Shown here: positions 50,609-61,717 of the stretch, piece after piece
Numbering within the stretch: position 1 is the first letter of the stretch
Layout: each line of letters begins with the position of its first letter
DNA from: Ectocarpus siliculosus
Lineage: Eukaryota > Sar > Phaeophyceae > Ectocarpales > Ectocarpaceae
Assembly (NCBI GenBank): GCA_000310025.1
Contig: FN649751.1
Span: 1,429,685 to 1,493,684, forward strand
Length of the DNA: 64,000 nt
Reading direction: 5' to 3'
Program-made: the position numbers and the translations under genes
The notes under the pieces: model-generated
Database searches by the model: none
What the model saw: the letters and a program-made list of their open reading frames with translations, nothing else
Told to the model about the DNA's origin: nothing

Positions 50609-53126
50609 CGGAGGAGAGAGCGGGGAGTGAGGGGGGGCTCTTTTCGTCGAATGGTACAAATTACTCTCGTTGACACGAGTTAGCTAAGGTTTGACTTGCT
50701 AAGGGATCCAGGTCTCGACTCTGTTTCGTGCGGTCATCCCTTCTTCTAGTACCCGCCAGATTGCATTCATTGGATTAGACGATAATGATCCCCCCGAGTC
50801 AGAGGAGGTTAGAGCTGGGGAGGCACTCAATGCCACTACACTTCGATCGACCGTTGCAACAGACGCGAACGAAAAAAAAAAATCCACCTTGTGGTATGCG
50901 CATGGTGTGTCATACGAAGATTGCTGCGTTTGTTCTTCACTCTCTTTGCAAGATGGGTCCCCCGAACGGCACCCGGGCACTGCTTAAGTAGGTACGGTAC
51001 GTTGCACGCCCTCTTGTTCGACGTTGCCCAGCCGGAGACTAGCCGCGGCAGGCGGAGGAAAAAACCCTGCACAACAATGCCTTACTATGTTCTGGATCGT
51101 GTGGTAGAGCAACGCGCAAGCACCACAGCGGGGCGAGCGGTAGTCGGCGCCCCGTTAGCAAAACAAGTGCCGATATCCCAGTTGAACCTTCAAATTAAGC
51201 TTGACGACGTGCCAAAATGGAGGAAAAACGATGCTTTACTTTTCTTCCTGCTGGGGTCTGTTGGAGACACCATACCATTGTCGACAACGCAGTCTCCGTG
51301 ACACAATCTCGCTCTCGTCAGTGGGCCAATCTAATCACTGCACTCATCCCCACCAAAAAATGAGAGATTCTTCTGTTGCTCACAATCCAATCAGAGCGCA
51401 AGATAATGGCGGAAAACTCTGAATGTTTTCCAATCAACACGCCTTCAATACCCCGTACACGAAATTTCTGCAGTATCCAACAGCGAGAGGACGACAGCTA
51501 CAATACTCTACGCTCCGATCGACATAGCTGCTCCATGCGCACCGCTCCCATCGACAACTGCTCTTGAATGAAGAAAACCCTCTCTGGTAAAATCGCAAGA
51601 TACAATGCATTTTTTTTTTACTTGTTTTGCGACACCTACTCTCTCTCTCTCGCGGACCAAGTCTCATGATGGCATCACACGCCGGAGTCGACTCTCTCAC
51701 TCTACAGCTAGGCCATGCCACCAAACACCAAAGGTTCCAACCTGGCTGCCACTCCCACTGCCACAGAAGAGGGGGGGGCTCGCAAGCTTCAAGAGCCTCT
51801 ACCAGCAGTACTTCGTGCACAGCGAGCAGAACTTCTGCAGCACGGACATGGACTATACAGATCCCCAAAAACTACAAAAGCACGCATCCTTTCATCGGGG
51901 CTGCCAACAACAACAAACGTATGGTAAATACACGAGGTGGAAAAATCCCTCCAACAGACAAATTATATCTCTGTACAAGTGCACGCTGCCTGCTCTTTCG
52001 CCTCCCCTTCTGCCTCAATCGTCGCTTTCACATAGACGGGCCTGAGGCGTTAGGCTCGTACGTTGCTGGCAGGTATATACGTCCATGTGCCCATACGCCC
52101 CACTCGAAATGGTGAAACCGGTTCGGCCCCCACCTTTGATGCGCAGGCTATTTACAGTAGTAGGGGTTGCGCTTCACGAGGAAAAATCACCTACACAACC
52201 ACTATTCCCACACCCTCTCCGTGGCAACCGTTATTCCTCCCCTCAACTTCTCTCCCCGCCTTGTATACAACCATTTTCCCTCCCTCCACCACCTGTACAA
52301 CCCATTTTCCAACCACCCTACGACTCCTCCTATTCTCACCAAAGCAGATATACATGTTTCGGATTTTTCTTTTTTTTCTTTTTCGAATTTACAAAAAAAA
52401 AGAAAGCCTACTTGTACACGGCACGAATCAACCCACACGTACATACCCGCCGCCATATGACGTCATACACCCGTGTGGGGCATCACCATGAACAGAGGCG
52501 TCATTTTCGACGGCCTAAGGGCAGCAGCTCTAACGGCACGCGGACAAACAAGAATACAACAGCAGCAAAAGTTTCGCCGAGGCTGGTGGGTGGGAGGGAT
52601 TGGCCTACTGCTGGACTACCGCAAAACGAAGACGCCGATTGCTGCATTCCGATCGATCTGACGAGACAGCGCGATCGAATAGACTCTTCCAGAAACGACG
52701 ACGAGACAGCGGATCAGTCGATCCGGGAGAACAAACAATCGGAAATATACAAAAAAATTCCCCCGCGGCTTCTTCTTGGCCGGGCATCGCTGCTGCCAAA
52801 AACAACCTCATGGTGGCATGCTGCTGCAGCACGAGGAAATAAAAAGTTCAGGAAAGCGGGAATGCAGTGGTCGTCGGCAGTCAAAACCAGCACCCCCTTC
52901 CTCCCACGAACTGGCGGCCAATGTGTCCATCAATCAACATCTTGGCCCTTTCTCTTCGCGAGTTCGTTTCTCTCTCTCCCCCCCTGGCGCTCGTTGCACC
53001 ATCCTCCTTCCTGGAACATTATAGTTTCTTTTCAAAATGCGTCCACCCTTTGATGAGACGGACATAGCCCTGTTGGGGCCAGGCCAAACACTTTTACGAT
53101 GCACGCACACAGAGGTAGGCTGAGGA

Positions 53127-53184
<58 letters not shown>

Positions 53185-53187
53185 CCT
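50609..53187. other. Intergenic, possible short coding remnant
   Basis: No full gene is recognised. A plus-strand stretch at about 51775-51895 reads ASFKSLYQQYFVHSEQNFCS and then TDMDYTDPQKLQKH, which looks protein-like but has no clear splice partners. The 322-residue plus frame at 52085-53053 has a composition typical of random sequence. A long CT tract closes the region. Confidence 0.4.
53129..53181 (+). repeat. (CT)n microsatellite
   Basis: About 26 perfect CT units immediately beyond the stop codon of the minus-strand gene ending at 53188. It therefore lies in that gene's 3' flank as GA repeats. Confidence 0.95.
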
Positions 53188-54506
53188 TCAGCACACCCAC
53201 CCACCCCCGCCGCAGTGCCGGCGGTACTCCTGCCGACCTCCGTCGCGGAAACCTTTCGCACGCCGCACCGACTCCGCCATGTTCGCGCGCACGGAATCCC
53301 CCCCGCCGCCGCCGCCGCCGCCGCCGCTGTCCGCCGAGCAAAAGGCGCTACCGCTAGCGCCACCGGCGCAATCCGTCGCCGGGGTGGCTCCGTGGGGAAC
53401 CGACGACGAGGACGGCTGCGGCTGCTGGGAGGACGAAGCAGAGGGGTTAACGGGGGCGGTTGGGGGTGCGAAGAAGAGGGGGTCGAGGGGGTCGGACCCG
53501 GCGACGTTTCCCTCGGCGGCGGACCAGGCCTTGGAGGCCTCCTTGAAGCGCTTCGCGTTGAACTGCCGGAGGATCTGCTCGGCGCTGATGCCCCCGCTCT
53601 CGCCGGTGGCGGCCAGGATGTTGCGCATGTCCTCCTGCGAGCACGCCGGGGGGCGAGTAGTGCGCGTGGGCGACGTGGGAAAGTAAGACGCTGTGGTTGG
53701 GCTTCGTACATGACAGGTCCACAGCAGTAGTACGGTAGAGGTACGATCACAAAGGTGGGCACAGTGTTGTGGGGTGTGGGGAGAGACAAGCAGACGTCTC
53801 TTATCGTACCTTGTTCGGCAGACATAAGAAGCTGTGTTTAGCCGATGCCATGGTAGACATTGAAGCATTCCGTGCTTTGGAGCTGGATCCGTCAACAAAG
53901 CCCCGAAACACCAATATCTAGGATGTCACCTATAAGCCAAGACTTGTCTGTTGCCGCCCGTGTGCGTTCGGGCCAGGTTTCTTGTGGAAGTCGTCCCGAA
54001 AGAAGCCGGTTCTCTTTTTCATTTCTTCCTCACCAAACCAAAAATCGGCAACAAAAACATACCGGCACACAAGGCGCAACAACACGTCGAGGCCAGTTGG
54101 CCTAACGACTACGGCATGCATACGTTTACGTGAGTACAACACCCAGCCCACAACAACCCACGCCGTTCCCTGAAGCCAAACAACGCCACCCATCCCCCCC
54201 GCCGACACGCTTCCAAATCTATTCCGCTTCTCTCTCTCACCAGCAAGCCCTGCTGAGCCGCTGCTTCTCCCGCCCTCGCCGCGAACAGTGCCTTGTCCAG
54301 CCTGTCCCCGAAGCTCTGGTCCGCCCCCCCCGCTCCTACTGAATCGCCGGCGCCCCCGGTGCTCCACCACGGCGAAGTGGCGTCGGCACCGGCGCAGACG
54401 GAGCCCGTCTTTGTGGTTGCCGCGCGGAGAGCGCAGAAGGTGGCGGCGCTCCCGAGCATGATTCCGACGACGATGGACAAAGCGACGCGACCCAGCCACA
54501 CGCGCA
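53188..54506 (-). CDS. Single-TM protein with helical tail, 5' end missing
   Basis: Two exons: 54506-54241 (acceptor after a clean pyrimidine tract, donor CTG|GTGAGA) and 53634-53188 (acceptor CTCGCAG, stop TGA at 53188). They join in phase 0. The first exon begins with a hydrophobic segment of about 22 residues (RVALSIVVGIMLGSAATF), a likely transmembrane helix, followed by a polar linker and a helix DRLDKALFAARAGEAAAQQ. The second continues the helix (LEDMRNILAAT), then SAEQILRQFNAKRFKEASKAW, then a Ser/Pro/Gly-rich tail. The layout of one TM helix followed by a helix and a disordered tail is loosely like peroxin 14, but no diagnostic motif is visible, so no function is assigned. Exons upstream of 54506 were not identified. 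Confidence 0.5.
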
Positions 54507-54533
54507 CTGATTTTTCGGGAGGGGGAGAGGGGT

Positions 54534-54640
54534 TGCGGCAGGTTGTGGGAAATGATAAATAGATGGTACAACGTTTGGGACATTGAGGAAGGTGACGGCA
54601 GGTTGTGGGAAATGAAAAATAGATGGCATTGTGGGACGTT
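54534..54640 (+). repeat. Short direct repeat (about 61-bp spacing)
   Basis: The block GGCAGGTTGTGGGAAATGA, then AAATAGATGG, occurs at about 54537 and again at about 54598 with one difference. It lies just upstream of the minus-strand exon starting at 54506. Confidence 0.8.
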
Positions 54641-55004
54641 GACCCCCGGATGATGTTTCAGAACGTACACCGAAAGGTCTGTGTACTGGCCACTGGCTAA
54701 TAGACGGGGACGAACACACAATAGAACGTACTGCTGTAGTATTCCAGATTCGTAGGTATGCAACTCCGGAGTACCCGGGCGGAAGGGTGGGGTTAATGTT
54801 GGGCACTGTCGCGGTGAGTTCGGGATGTGGAGGGGTGAACAAGACATGCATGAGTGTGCGGTGCGATGCTAAATACGTAGAGCGACTGCGACCGAGCGCC
54901 ACGGGCGACAACAGCGCTAGTGTTCTATTGCTCGGCCTGCGTTCGTCATTACCCAACCTGAACCCACGGTCTTATCTCCCTGCAGTAGACAACCTCGAAG
55001 AGGA

Positions 55005-56149
55005 GCGTTAAGGCCGCAATGGGGATCGCAGTACTTCCTCTTCAAAAAAACAGGAAACGCCTGGAAACGCCTGCATATCTCGTTTTTCCAAAGTCTAACT
55101 TCAGTACGAAACTTCCATCGCAAATTAACCATCTGCTGACCCCCCATTGTAGCTGAGGTTGTAGCCTCACAGACCACTTGCAACAGGACCCGCCGCACCA
55201 AAAAAAATGCTCTGGGCGGAGGGGAGGTTCTGTGGGGGATATTTTCAAGAAATCATAACTTTTTGCCCCGGGATCGGATTTTCATAAAATAAATTGCGTT
55301 GGATAGCTGACGAGCTGAAGTTTTTTTGGCGATTTTTGCCTTGTTTTTTGGAAAACGGGGGGCGAATATCTTGGGTTTTTGTTGAATAACCCAGGCTGTT
55401 CGAGAAAATATAAATTTAGTTCGGGGGAAAGGGTTGATTTTCGTTCAAGAATAACATTATCTTTGTGCCTCGTTTCCAAAACGCAAATTGTTTTATGAAA
55501 ATCCGATCCCGGGGCAAAAAGTTATTTTTTGAAAATATCCCCCACAGAACCTCCCCTCCGCCCAGAGCATTTTTTTTGGTGCGGCGGGTCCTGTTGCAAG
55601 TGGTCTTTGTAGTGCGGTCCTGCGATTTTCCAAACGATCCTACTATCATCGAGTTCGGTGAGCTACAAGCTAGATTTTTGAAGCTGCTGTGCGGTCCGAT
55701 TTGAAACGCTTCAAGCACACGGTGAACACGAATCACCGCCTATGTGAGTGTATGGGGCCGCGAACATCAGCGCAGCTCTTCCCTCACATATCCAGCTGGT
55801 CGCCATTGTCGATTTGAATGCCTAGGGTCATGTATATGCATGTCCAGCCTGTAAGCAAAGGTGCTTGAAGCGTTTCAAAATTGGACCGCACAGCAGCTTC
55901 AAAATCTAGCTTGTAGCTCACCGAATTCGATGATAGAAGGATCGTTTGGAAAATCGCGGACCGCTAGTCTGTAGGGTATCGCAAGGGCTACAATCTCAGC
56001 TACTAACATTGTCCACGAGGGGGGTCAGCGGACGGTTAATTTGCGATGGAAGTTTCGTACTGCAGTTAGACTTTGGAAAACCGAGATATGCAGGCGTTTC
56101 CTGGATTTTGAAGAGGAGGTATAGCGATCCCCAGTGCGCCCTTAAGAGC
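55005..56149. mobile_element. Nested fold-back (multiple inverted repeat) element
   Basis: Three pairs of inverted repeats are packed in the order A B B' C C' A'. Outer arms A (55005-55165) and A' (55985-56149) are mirror images, including GGAAACGCCTG and CGAAACTTCCATCGCAAATT. B (55172-55295) and B' (55484-55605) are nearly identical mirrors around a T-rich spacer. C (55614-55718) and C' (55861-55964) are mirrors with about nine in ten bases equal. No protein-coding frame is convincing, so it looks like a non-autonomous fold-back transposon or a stack of hairpin insertions. Target-site duplications were not recognised. Confidence 0.8.
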
Positions 56150-56636
56150 GAATCTCGTTGAAAATGGCCCCTTGCCACAGGACGTCGCTACAAGTAAAAC
56201 AGGTAACAGCAGTTGGCACTACAGACTTCTTCCGCCTTACACTTGCGGAGCGAATCCTTGCGCTGAGAAAAAGGTTCATGAGGGAATGATGAGAGTATTG
56301 GCAAATAACCGAGAAAAAATTATTCAGCAAGTTACTTGCGGCTGAAGACCCGGGCAAAACGGCAGAGCACCCATACATAGGGCAATTTTTTTAAAAGACA
56401 CGGAAGAACTTCCAACAATTATCTATGTTTTAGAGGGGTAGAGCCGGGTAGATGCCTGACTCCCACCAATCACCCGTCGAGTTTGTAAGACATTTTGTAA
56501 GACAGAGACACATGATTGGGCCATGGGCACGACGCTCTCGGCAGAATCACTGAAATCCTCTCGCACAGCAGCACCATACACATCACGTACATCACGTAGA
56601 CAACATGCGATACAACCAGCACAGCAGTATATGGAC
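56150..56636. other. Intergenic, no gene recognised
   Basis: Short spacer between the fold-back element and the 207-bp tandem repeat. Two copies of the ACAGCAGT/ACTGCTGT motif occur at its right end, near 56620 and 56635. Confidence 0.5.
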
Positions 56637-57250
56637 TGCTGTAGGCCAAGGGCAGCCAAAGGCATACATCATGGGAGGCGTTGGGTTGGACTCTTGCGGC
56701 CCGTTGCCTGCTGTCGGCAGCACAAGCGAGTGACGACGCAAGTCAACCCGCGGTCCGTCTGCATCATCACCCTCAACCTACCGATCTTTGGAGCTTCCCG
56801 CACAGACGTATCCCCACAACAGAGAAACCGAGGCCTACACACTGCTGTAGGCCAAGGCCGGCCAAAGGCACACATCATGGCTGGCGTCGGAAGCTATTTT
56901 TAGACCCCGAGGCCTACTGCTAGCAGCGTAAGCGAGGGAACATGCGAGTGCACACAAGTGAGATCTTTGTCTGCTGTCTCTTCGTCTGCCGGCCGATCTT
57001 TGCTTCCACAACAGATGCACCCCAGAAACAGAGACAAGTGAGACGTACACAGCGCTGTAAGCCATGGGCGGCCAAATACGCACGTCGTGGGAGGGGTCGG
57101 GCCCAATTTTTCGAGCCTGTTGCCCTCTGCTAGTAGCGAAAGCGAAGAAAGCAAGTGCGCACCCATGCACAGCAGCAGCAGCAGCGCCGGCAGCAACAGC
57201 AAGCAGCAGCAGCAGCAGCAGCACTGCTGTCGCTGAGCTGATGATGATGA
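56637..57250 (+). repeat. Three diverged tandem units of about 207 bp
   Basis: Units start near 56637, 56842 and 57051. Each opens with CTGTAGGCCAAGGGCAGCC or a close variant, followed by AAAGGCATACATCATGGGAGG-like sequence, GAGGCCTGTTGCC-like sequence, a CTAGCAGCGTAAGCGAG-like block and finally CCACAACAGA with AACCGAGG-like sequence. The third unit is shorter and ends in a CAG-rich tract (57166-57227). Spacing between starts is 205 and 209 bases. Confidence 0.8.
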
Positions 57251-57646
57251 GAACTAAACATCTCTCCCATTCATCCCCTGACTGACTGGTGGTATCGGGT
57301 GAGGTGTGAGCGTGCGCACTGGTGACCTACGTGGTGGCGTAGGCTCCATCCATATCTATCTACGCTTTCTTTGATGTCTCTCTCCGACCCTTCTTTTCGC
57401 GCTTCGCGCGAAATAATTTAATTTTTTTTGTTGGACCCCTATGTATGGGAGGTGAGCCGGCAAAACGCGCTCTATGCACGTTTTGCTTCAGGAATCCAAA
57501 CTTCGCTCTGTTCAGAACATGCACAAGCGCACTCTCGAAATGGAGGGGTTGAGTCAGTCAGACGGCCAGCAGAATCCCCAAGACACAGACACATGACACG
57601 GCGGAATGCCCCCAACATACAGTACATGAAGCATCGGACCATAAAG
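57251..57646. other. Intergenic 3' flank
   Basis: Downstream of the stop of the minus-strand gene at 57647-58885. There is a palindromic TTTTCGCGCTTCGCGCGAAA-like sequence near 57393-57413 followed by AATTTAATTTTTTTTG, and otherwise nothing recognised. Confidence 0.5.
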
Positions 57647-58885
57647 TTACTGCTTTCCCTTACCCGGAGCCTGCGGCACGCTATCCACCGCCTTCACCGC
57701 GGCCTTCTGCCCCCTCGAGCACGCGTCCGCCCCTGCCTCCACCTGAACCTTAACCGCCCGCCCGAACTCCAAGGCCCGGGCCTTCGCGAGCGCACCCGCT
57801 CTCCCCACGCCGCGCACGAGGCAATCTCCGCAATCTCCGAGAGCTTGGGCGGCGGCGCGGCGGGCCCTCGCGGCTGCCGCGGCGGCCTCGGAGTACCGCT
57901 GCCGGTGGCTGCTGAACGCTGCTCCGCCGGCCTCCTCAGCGTCCGAGTCGTCGTCGTCCATGTCCGAGGATGCGGCTGCCTCCGACTTGATTTCGTCCTC
58001 GTCTCCGATGGGGACATGCAGCCAGGACTCGCGCAGGAAAGGCGTGCTGCTGCCGGAAGCCGCCGCGATTTCTCCGCCCGCGGCGGCGGCGGTCCGGGAC
58101 GTCCCGCTCTGCTGGGTGAGGCTGCCGCCGGGTTGGATCTCGGGGGACGTGATGGCAGCAGCAGCAGCAGGCGCAGTAGCCTTTGTATGCGTTGTAGTAT
58201 CCGTGTTCTGCGTCAAATTGTTCTCGAGCGCGCCGCCTGTTGCAAGGCGGTGATCACAGGAAGCGTGCCCCACCCTTCCCCCGCCCCTGCGGGCGCCGGC
58301 ACCCGAGCCGAAGTCTTCCTCGACCCACCCGGCGCCAGCAGCGCTCGCCGCCGAGGCAACGAAGTAAGGCTTACTGCTGCTGCTGTTGCCGCTGTTTGAA
58401 GTCAAGTAGCCCCGCGGGGATCCCGGGGTAGAGCTGCGGGAAGGGAGTGCCGGCAAGACGCTGTCGTTGTCGTCGTCAAATGCCCCTCCGTCTCCGTGCT
58501 GGTGATCGACCGCCCCGCCGCCGCGGTGGCGCTGCTGGCCGTACAGCTCGCGCCCCGACGACCACGCGCCCGACGTGCTGGTGGCCGCCGGGTGGAAGAT
58601 CTGGTCGAAGTCGCGGAGGCCTTCGGAGTCGTCGTCATCATCGGAAAGGAAAGACGTGCAAGCCAAGTCGTCGAGCCCTGTCCGGGTGGTTTCGCCGCCG
58701 CTGCTGGTGGCCGCGCTCGAGGCGCCGCCGCCCCCGTGCCGGCTCCCCATCAGCTGGCCCAGGTTCACGAAGCTCTGCGAGTCCACTGACATCTCCATGT
58801 CTCGGAAGCCATTGCCCCTCCTCCCCTTGGGATGCGTGCTGCTCTTGCCCGAGGGGGGCAAAGTTGAATCGGCGGCAGATTCCAT
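57647..58885 (-). CDS. Disordered Ser/Ala-rich protein, single exon, unknown
   Basis: Open frame of 412 codons from ATG at 58885-58883 to TAA at 57649-57647. This ATG was preferred because the 40 codons before it are Leu/Pro-rich and unlike the rest. From N to C: MESAADS, a short helix (SVDSQSFVNLGQLMGS), an acidic cluster (SFLSDDDDDSEGLRDFDQIF), a Gly/Ser-rich middle, a motif ESWLHVPIGDEDEIKSEA, a second acidic cluster (SDMDDDDSDAEEAGG), then a long Ala/Arg/Glu helix (residues about 335-400) with GDCGDCLVRGVGRAGALAK. No signal peptide or TM helix. I recognise no family. Codon bias, length and the absence of stops in GC-rich sequence support a real gene. Confidence 0.6.
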   Translation of the reverse strand: MESAADSTLPPSGKSSTHPKGRRGNGFRDMEMSVDSQSFVNLGQLMGSRHGGGGASSAATSSGGETTRTGLDDLACTSFLSDDDDDSEGLRDFDQIFHPAATSTSGAWSSGRELYGQQRHRGGGAVDHQHGDGGAFDDDNDSVLPALPSRSSTPGSPRGYLTSNSGNSSSSKPYFVASAASAAGAGWVEEDFGSGAGARRGGGRVGHASCDHRLATGGALENNLTQNTDTTTHTKATAPAAAAAITSPEIQPGGSLTQQSGTSRTAAAAGGEIAAASGSSTPFLRESWLHVPIGDEDEIKSEAAASSDMDDDDSDAEEAGGAAFSSHRQRYSEAAAAAARARRAAAQALGDCGDCLVRGVGRAGALAKARALEFGRAVKVQVEAGADACSRGQKAAVKAVDSVPQAPGKGKQ

Positions 58886-60410
58886 GTACAGCAGCAGTAG
58901 CAAATGACAAGAGTTGGGCTGCGGGAGAGACTGGAGATCCGGTGGGAAGCGTCCCTGGAACAAGAGCGGCCGGCTAGGCGTGTAGCAGGGTTGGAGTGGT
59001 CTCACGCGAGATCGTGTTTAAATCCGCTGTCCGCGCTCCCCTGCGTCTGTTGCACATAGGTTATAGTTCTCACTGCTTGAGTCTGCAGGCTGCAGGCAGA
59101 AAGAAAAGAGGCGGCGAGTCACCTCTCTCTCTCCATGAACCTCTCTCACGTCAACACGCCTCCATATATATATCGGCAGTTTCAGGCATCTACCGTACGC
59201 GTACCCTGTTCTTCATCTATCAAAAGATACGCGACTGTTGTGCACCGTCTCGGTCTACTACAGGCTTAGTCCCAGCGAAACCAACGACCATGTTCGTGTA
59301 CTGCATACATGGGATCGTTTAACTACGCGAGGGCTGCACACTGAATGAAACCGACAAGATTTGCGTTTTTTGGTTGAAGTTGAACATGACACGAAACGGC
59401 ACTTCGGCCTGCGTGCTGCGTGTGCGTGCGTCCGTGCTACATACGTGTTTTTCGTGCCCCCTCTGCTTGTTTTCCGTTGCAGTTTTTAGGCAGGCCGTCA
59501 GAAAACGAAGTGAACCCCGAGACTCACCCGCGGTGCAATAGAATTTGCAGTACTGCCGTAGCCGGGAGCACTTGCCCAAAAGTCGCGCTATTTTCATTTA
59601 CCAGCGGCAGGACGAGATACGTCTCATTCATCACAAAAAAAAGGTCCAAAAATTCAATCCTACTCTACGTTGTTTGGCCTCGTCTTTCTCAGCAGGTGAA
59701 ATATATCCGATTACCCAGGGTCACAAAAGACACCCTCTGCGGTTGGAACGATTTCTACCAGTTTGTGTAACCACCAAATACCAAACATAAAAATTGCCTC
59801 CATTTGCTGTCCGCGTAAACGGTTTGTTTGTACATGTAAATTAACAATGCAAACTCTGAAAACGCGGCACCCGCATTGATTGATTCCTCTTCATTGATGC
59901 GTTACAAAACAAATGGGTGACATACGTTGGATCATAAAAATATAAACACAAGACTGAACGTCTGCGAACTGCCTACCAAATTGTGTGCTGCTTCGCTTCG
60001 GGCGAGGTACAAGGATACAGATACAACCTGGCCAGACCCAGCAGGAAGCAAATACCCCCCCCCTGCCCGGACGCAAACCAACTTTGCTTTCGGTGCGATC
60101 AGCTAGCTCTGTTCGCGAGCCGATTGCAAGAACGGAAAAACAAGGAACAGTTCATCTATGGAACAACGCAAACCGTGCTCGCTCCCCCTCACCCCTACCC
60201 CCTTCTTCCAACACTATCATTCACTTTATTGTGTACAGCAGTATGTGCCAAAACAAGAGAGAAAAATTCTGACTACAGTAGGCCCGGCCAGTCACGACGA
60301 CCAAAAGCAGTGCCCGCGCCGCACCCTTGACCCCATCAGCCCCCCTCCCACGGCTGACGCAGTCGGTTGAGCACGGACACTCTGTCGCATTCCCTTGCTC
60401 GCCCAATGTC
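58886..60410. other. Intergenic, no gene recognised
   Basis: Upstream of the disordered-protein gene and downstream of the ELF4-like gene. Frames are short and lack coding character. It includes a TATATATATCGG run near 59163 and one ACAGCAGT near 60236. Confidence 0.5.
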
Positions 60411-61717
60411 TCATGGTTCTGGCGGCGCAACCGCCAACGGCTCTGCGAGAGGCTCCTTACTGCCCCCCCCGCCCCCGTCCCCGCCCCCACCATTAACGGC
60501 AGAATCGGTCGGCAATCCGGCAATCGGCCCCGTCGAGGTTGCTACCACCGCTGGTGCTTGTGCTACGGCGGCGGCTGCTGCTGCTGCTGCTGCTGCTGCT
60601 GCGATAGACGCCGCTTCAGCCACTGGGTCCGCCGGATGCGTACTGGCAGTGGTCGCCGCTGGTGCAGCCGGCGCCGGCGCCGCCATAACGCCTGCAGCGT
60701 TCGGCGCCACCTCCGATTGTACCGGCGCGGCTGTTGCTTGCTTCTGCAAGTCTTGTTGTTGTTGGAGATTTTGTGGCGCTGGCGTGGCGATCGGCGGCGC
60801 AGCTGCAACAGGCGTCGGCTCCTGAGGCGGCTGCTGCGGCTGCAAATGCTGCTGCTCCTGCGTCTGCTGCTGTTGTTGACGTGATGGCAAGGAGTCAACA
60901 ACGGGCGGCCCTCCTCCACCCGCAGCAGCAGCAGCAGCAGCAGCAGGTGCAGGAGAGGGGTCTGGTTGTTCAGCAACGCCACTCGCAGGCTGCGCGTTAG
61001 TGTGACCACTGCGCTCAACGGCCCCGTTTCCACTCAAGCTCCCGTTAACATGGCCGGCGACGCCAACACCGCTGGGTGCAGGAGGTGGGGCGGCGCCACC
61101 GGGCGGGGGTTGAACGTGATGGCTCGGCGACCCGGGTTGTTGTACACCCACGCCTGCCGGTAGCGAGCCCGTGATGAAGTACGGATTGATCTGTTTTCCC
61201 CGACGACGTCGGCAGTGCGTCGAGTTTTCGCGGAGCAAACGGATGGGGATAGACCGGGGTGGGTGGTGATGTCGGAGCGAGGCCGGAGAAAATAACTCCA
61301 ATGGAACCACAAGTCTACGACCGATGTAAACAACGCCCCTTTTTCACGTCGAGTAGAACGTCCGCGCTTCATCGCAGTCCCGAAAAACACTTCATAGATT
61401 CGGGTTCTCCCGCACTTCGGCAAAACTGTACTTCCTGCAGTTTAACGCATGCTACACATATTGTACCCTTTCTGGGGCTGGGAAAAAAACGTATTTTTGT
61501 CTCGTCCCTCAAGCCCGACAGGCACTCAAACGTCCAGAATCGTGCGTTTTTCTTTCACCTGAACGGGCAGCTTCTGCATCTCCGCAAACGGCAGGGTGGC
61601 CAGCAGAGCGGTCACCTCCTTCACGTTCTTGTCGAAGGCTATCATCAGGGGGTGGTTGTCGAAGAACCTCCCCATCACCATGTTCTCGCGGATGCTGTTG
61701 ATTAGGGCCATGTTCTC
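60411..61717 (-). CDS. ELF4-like (DUF1313-type) helical segment with Ala/Pro/Gln-rich tail
   Basis: Two exons joined in phase 0: 61717-61559 (53 codons) and 61190-60411 (259 codons and stop). The first exon has an acceptor after CTGCTGCAG and donor CAG|GTGAAA, so at least one upstream exon is expected but not found. Its sequence ENMALINSIREN, then FFDNHPLMIAFDKNVKEV, follows the spacing of the plant EARLY FLOWERING 4 helix pair (N..LI..I..N, then DN, then N...V). The second exon starts INPYFITGSLPAGV and becomes Pro/Gly-rich, then Gln-rich (QQQQQTQEQQHLQPQQ), then poly-Ala (about 13 Ala). Plant ELF4 acts in the circadian evening complex; here only a structural resemblance is claimed. The tail composition suggests a nuclear regulator. 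Confidence 0.5.

Noticed and set aside
52085-53053. 322-residue plus-strand frame
   Set aside because: Composition is like random GC-moderate DNA (long Pro, Lys and Phe runs from homopolymers), with no domain and no splice logic.
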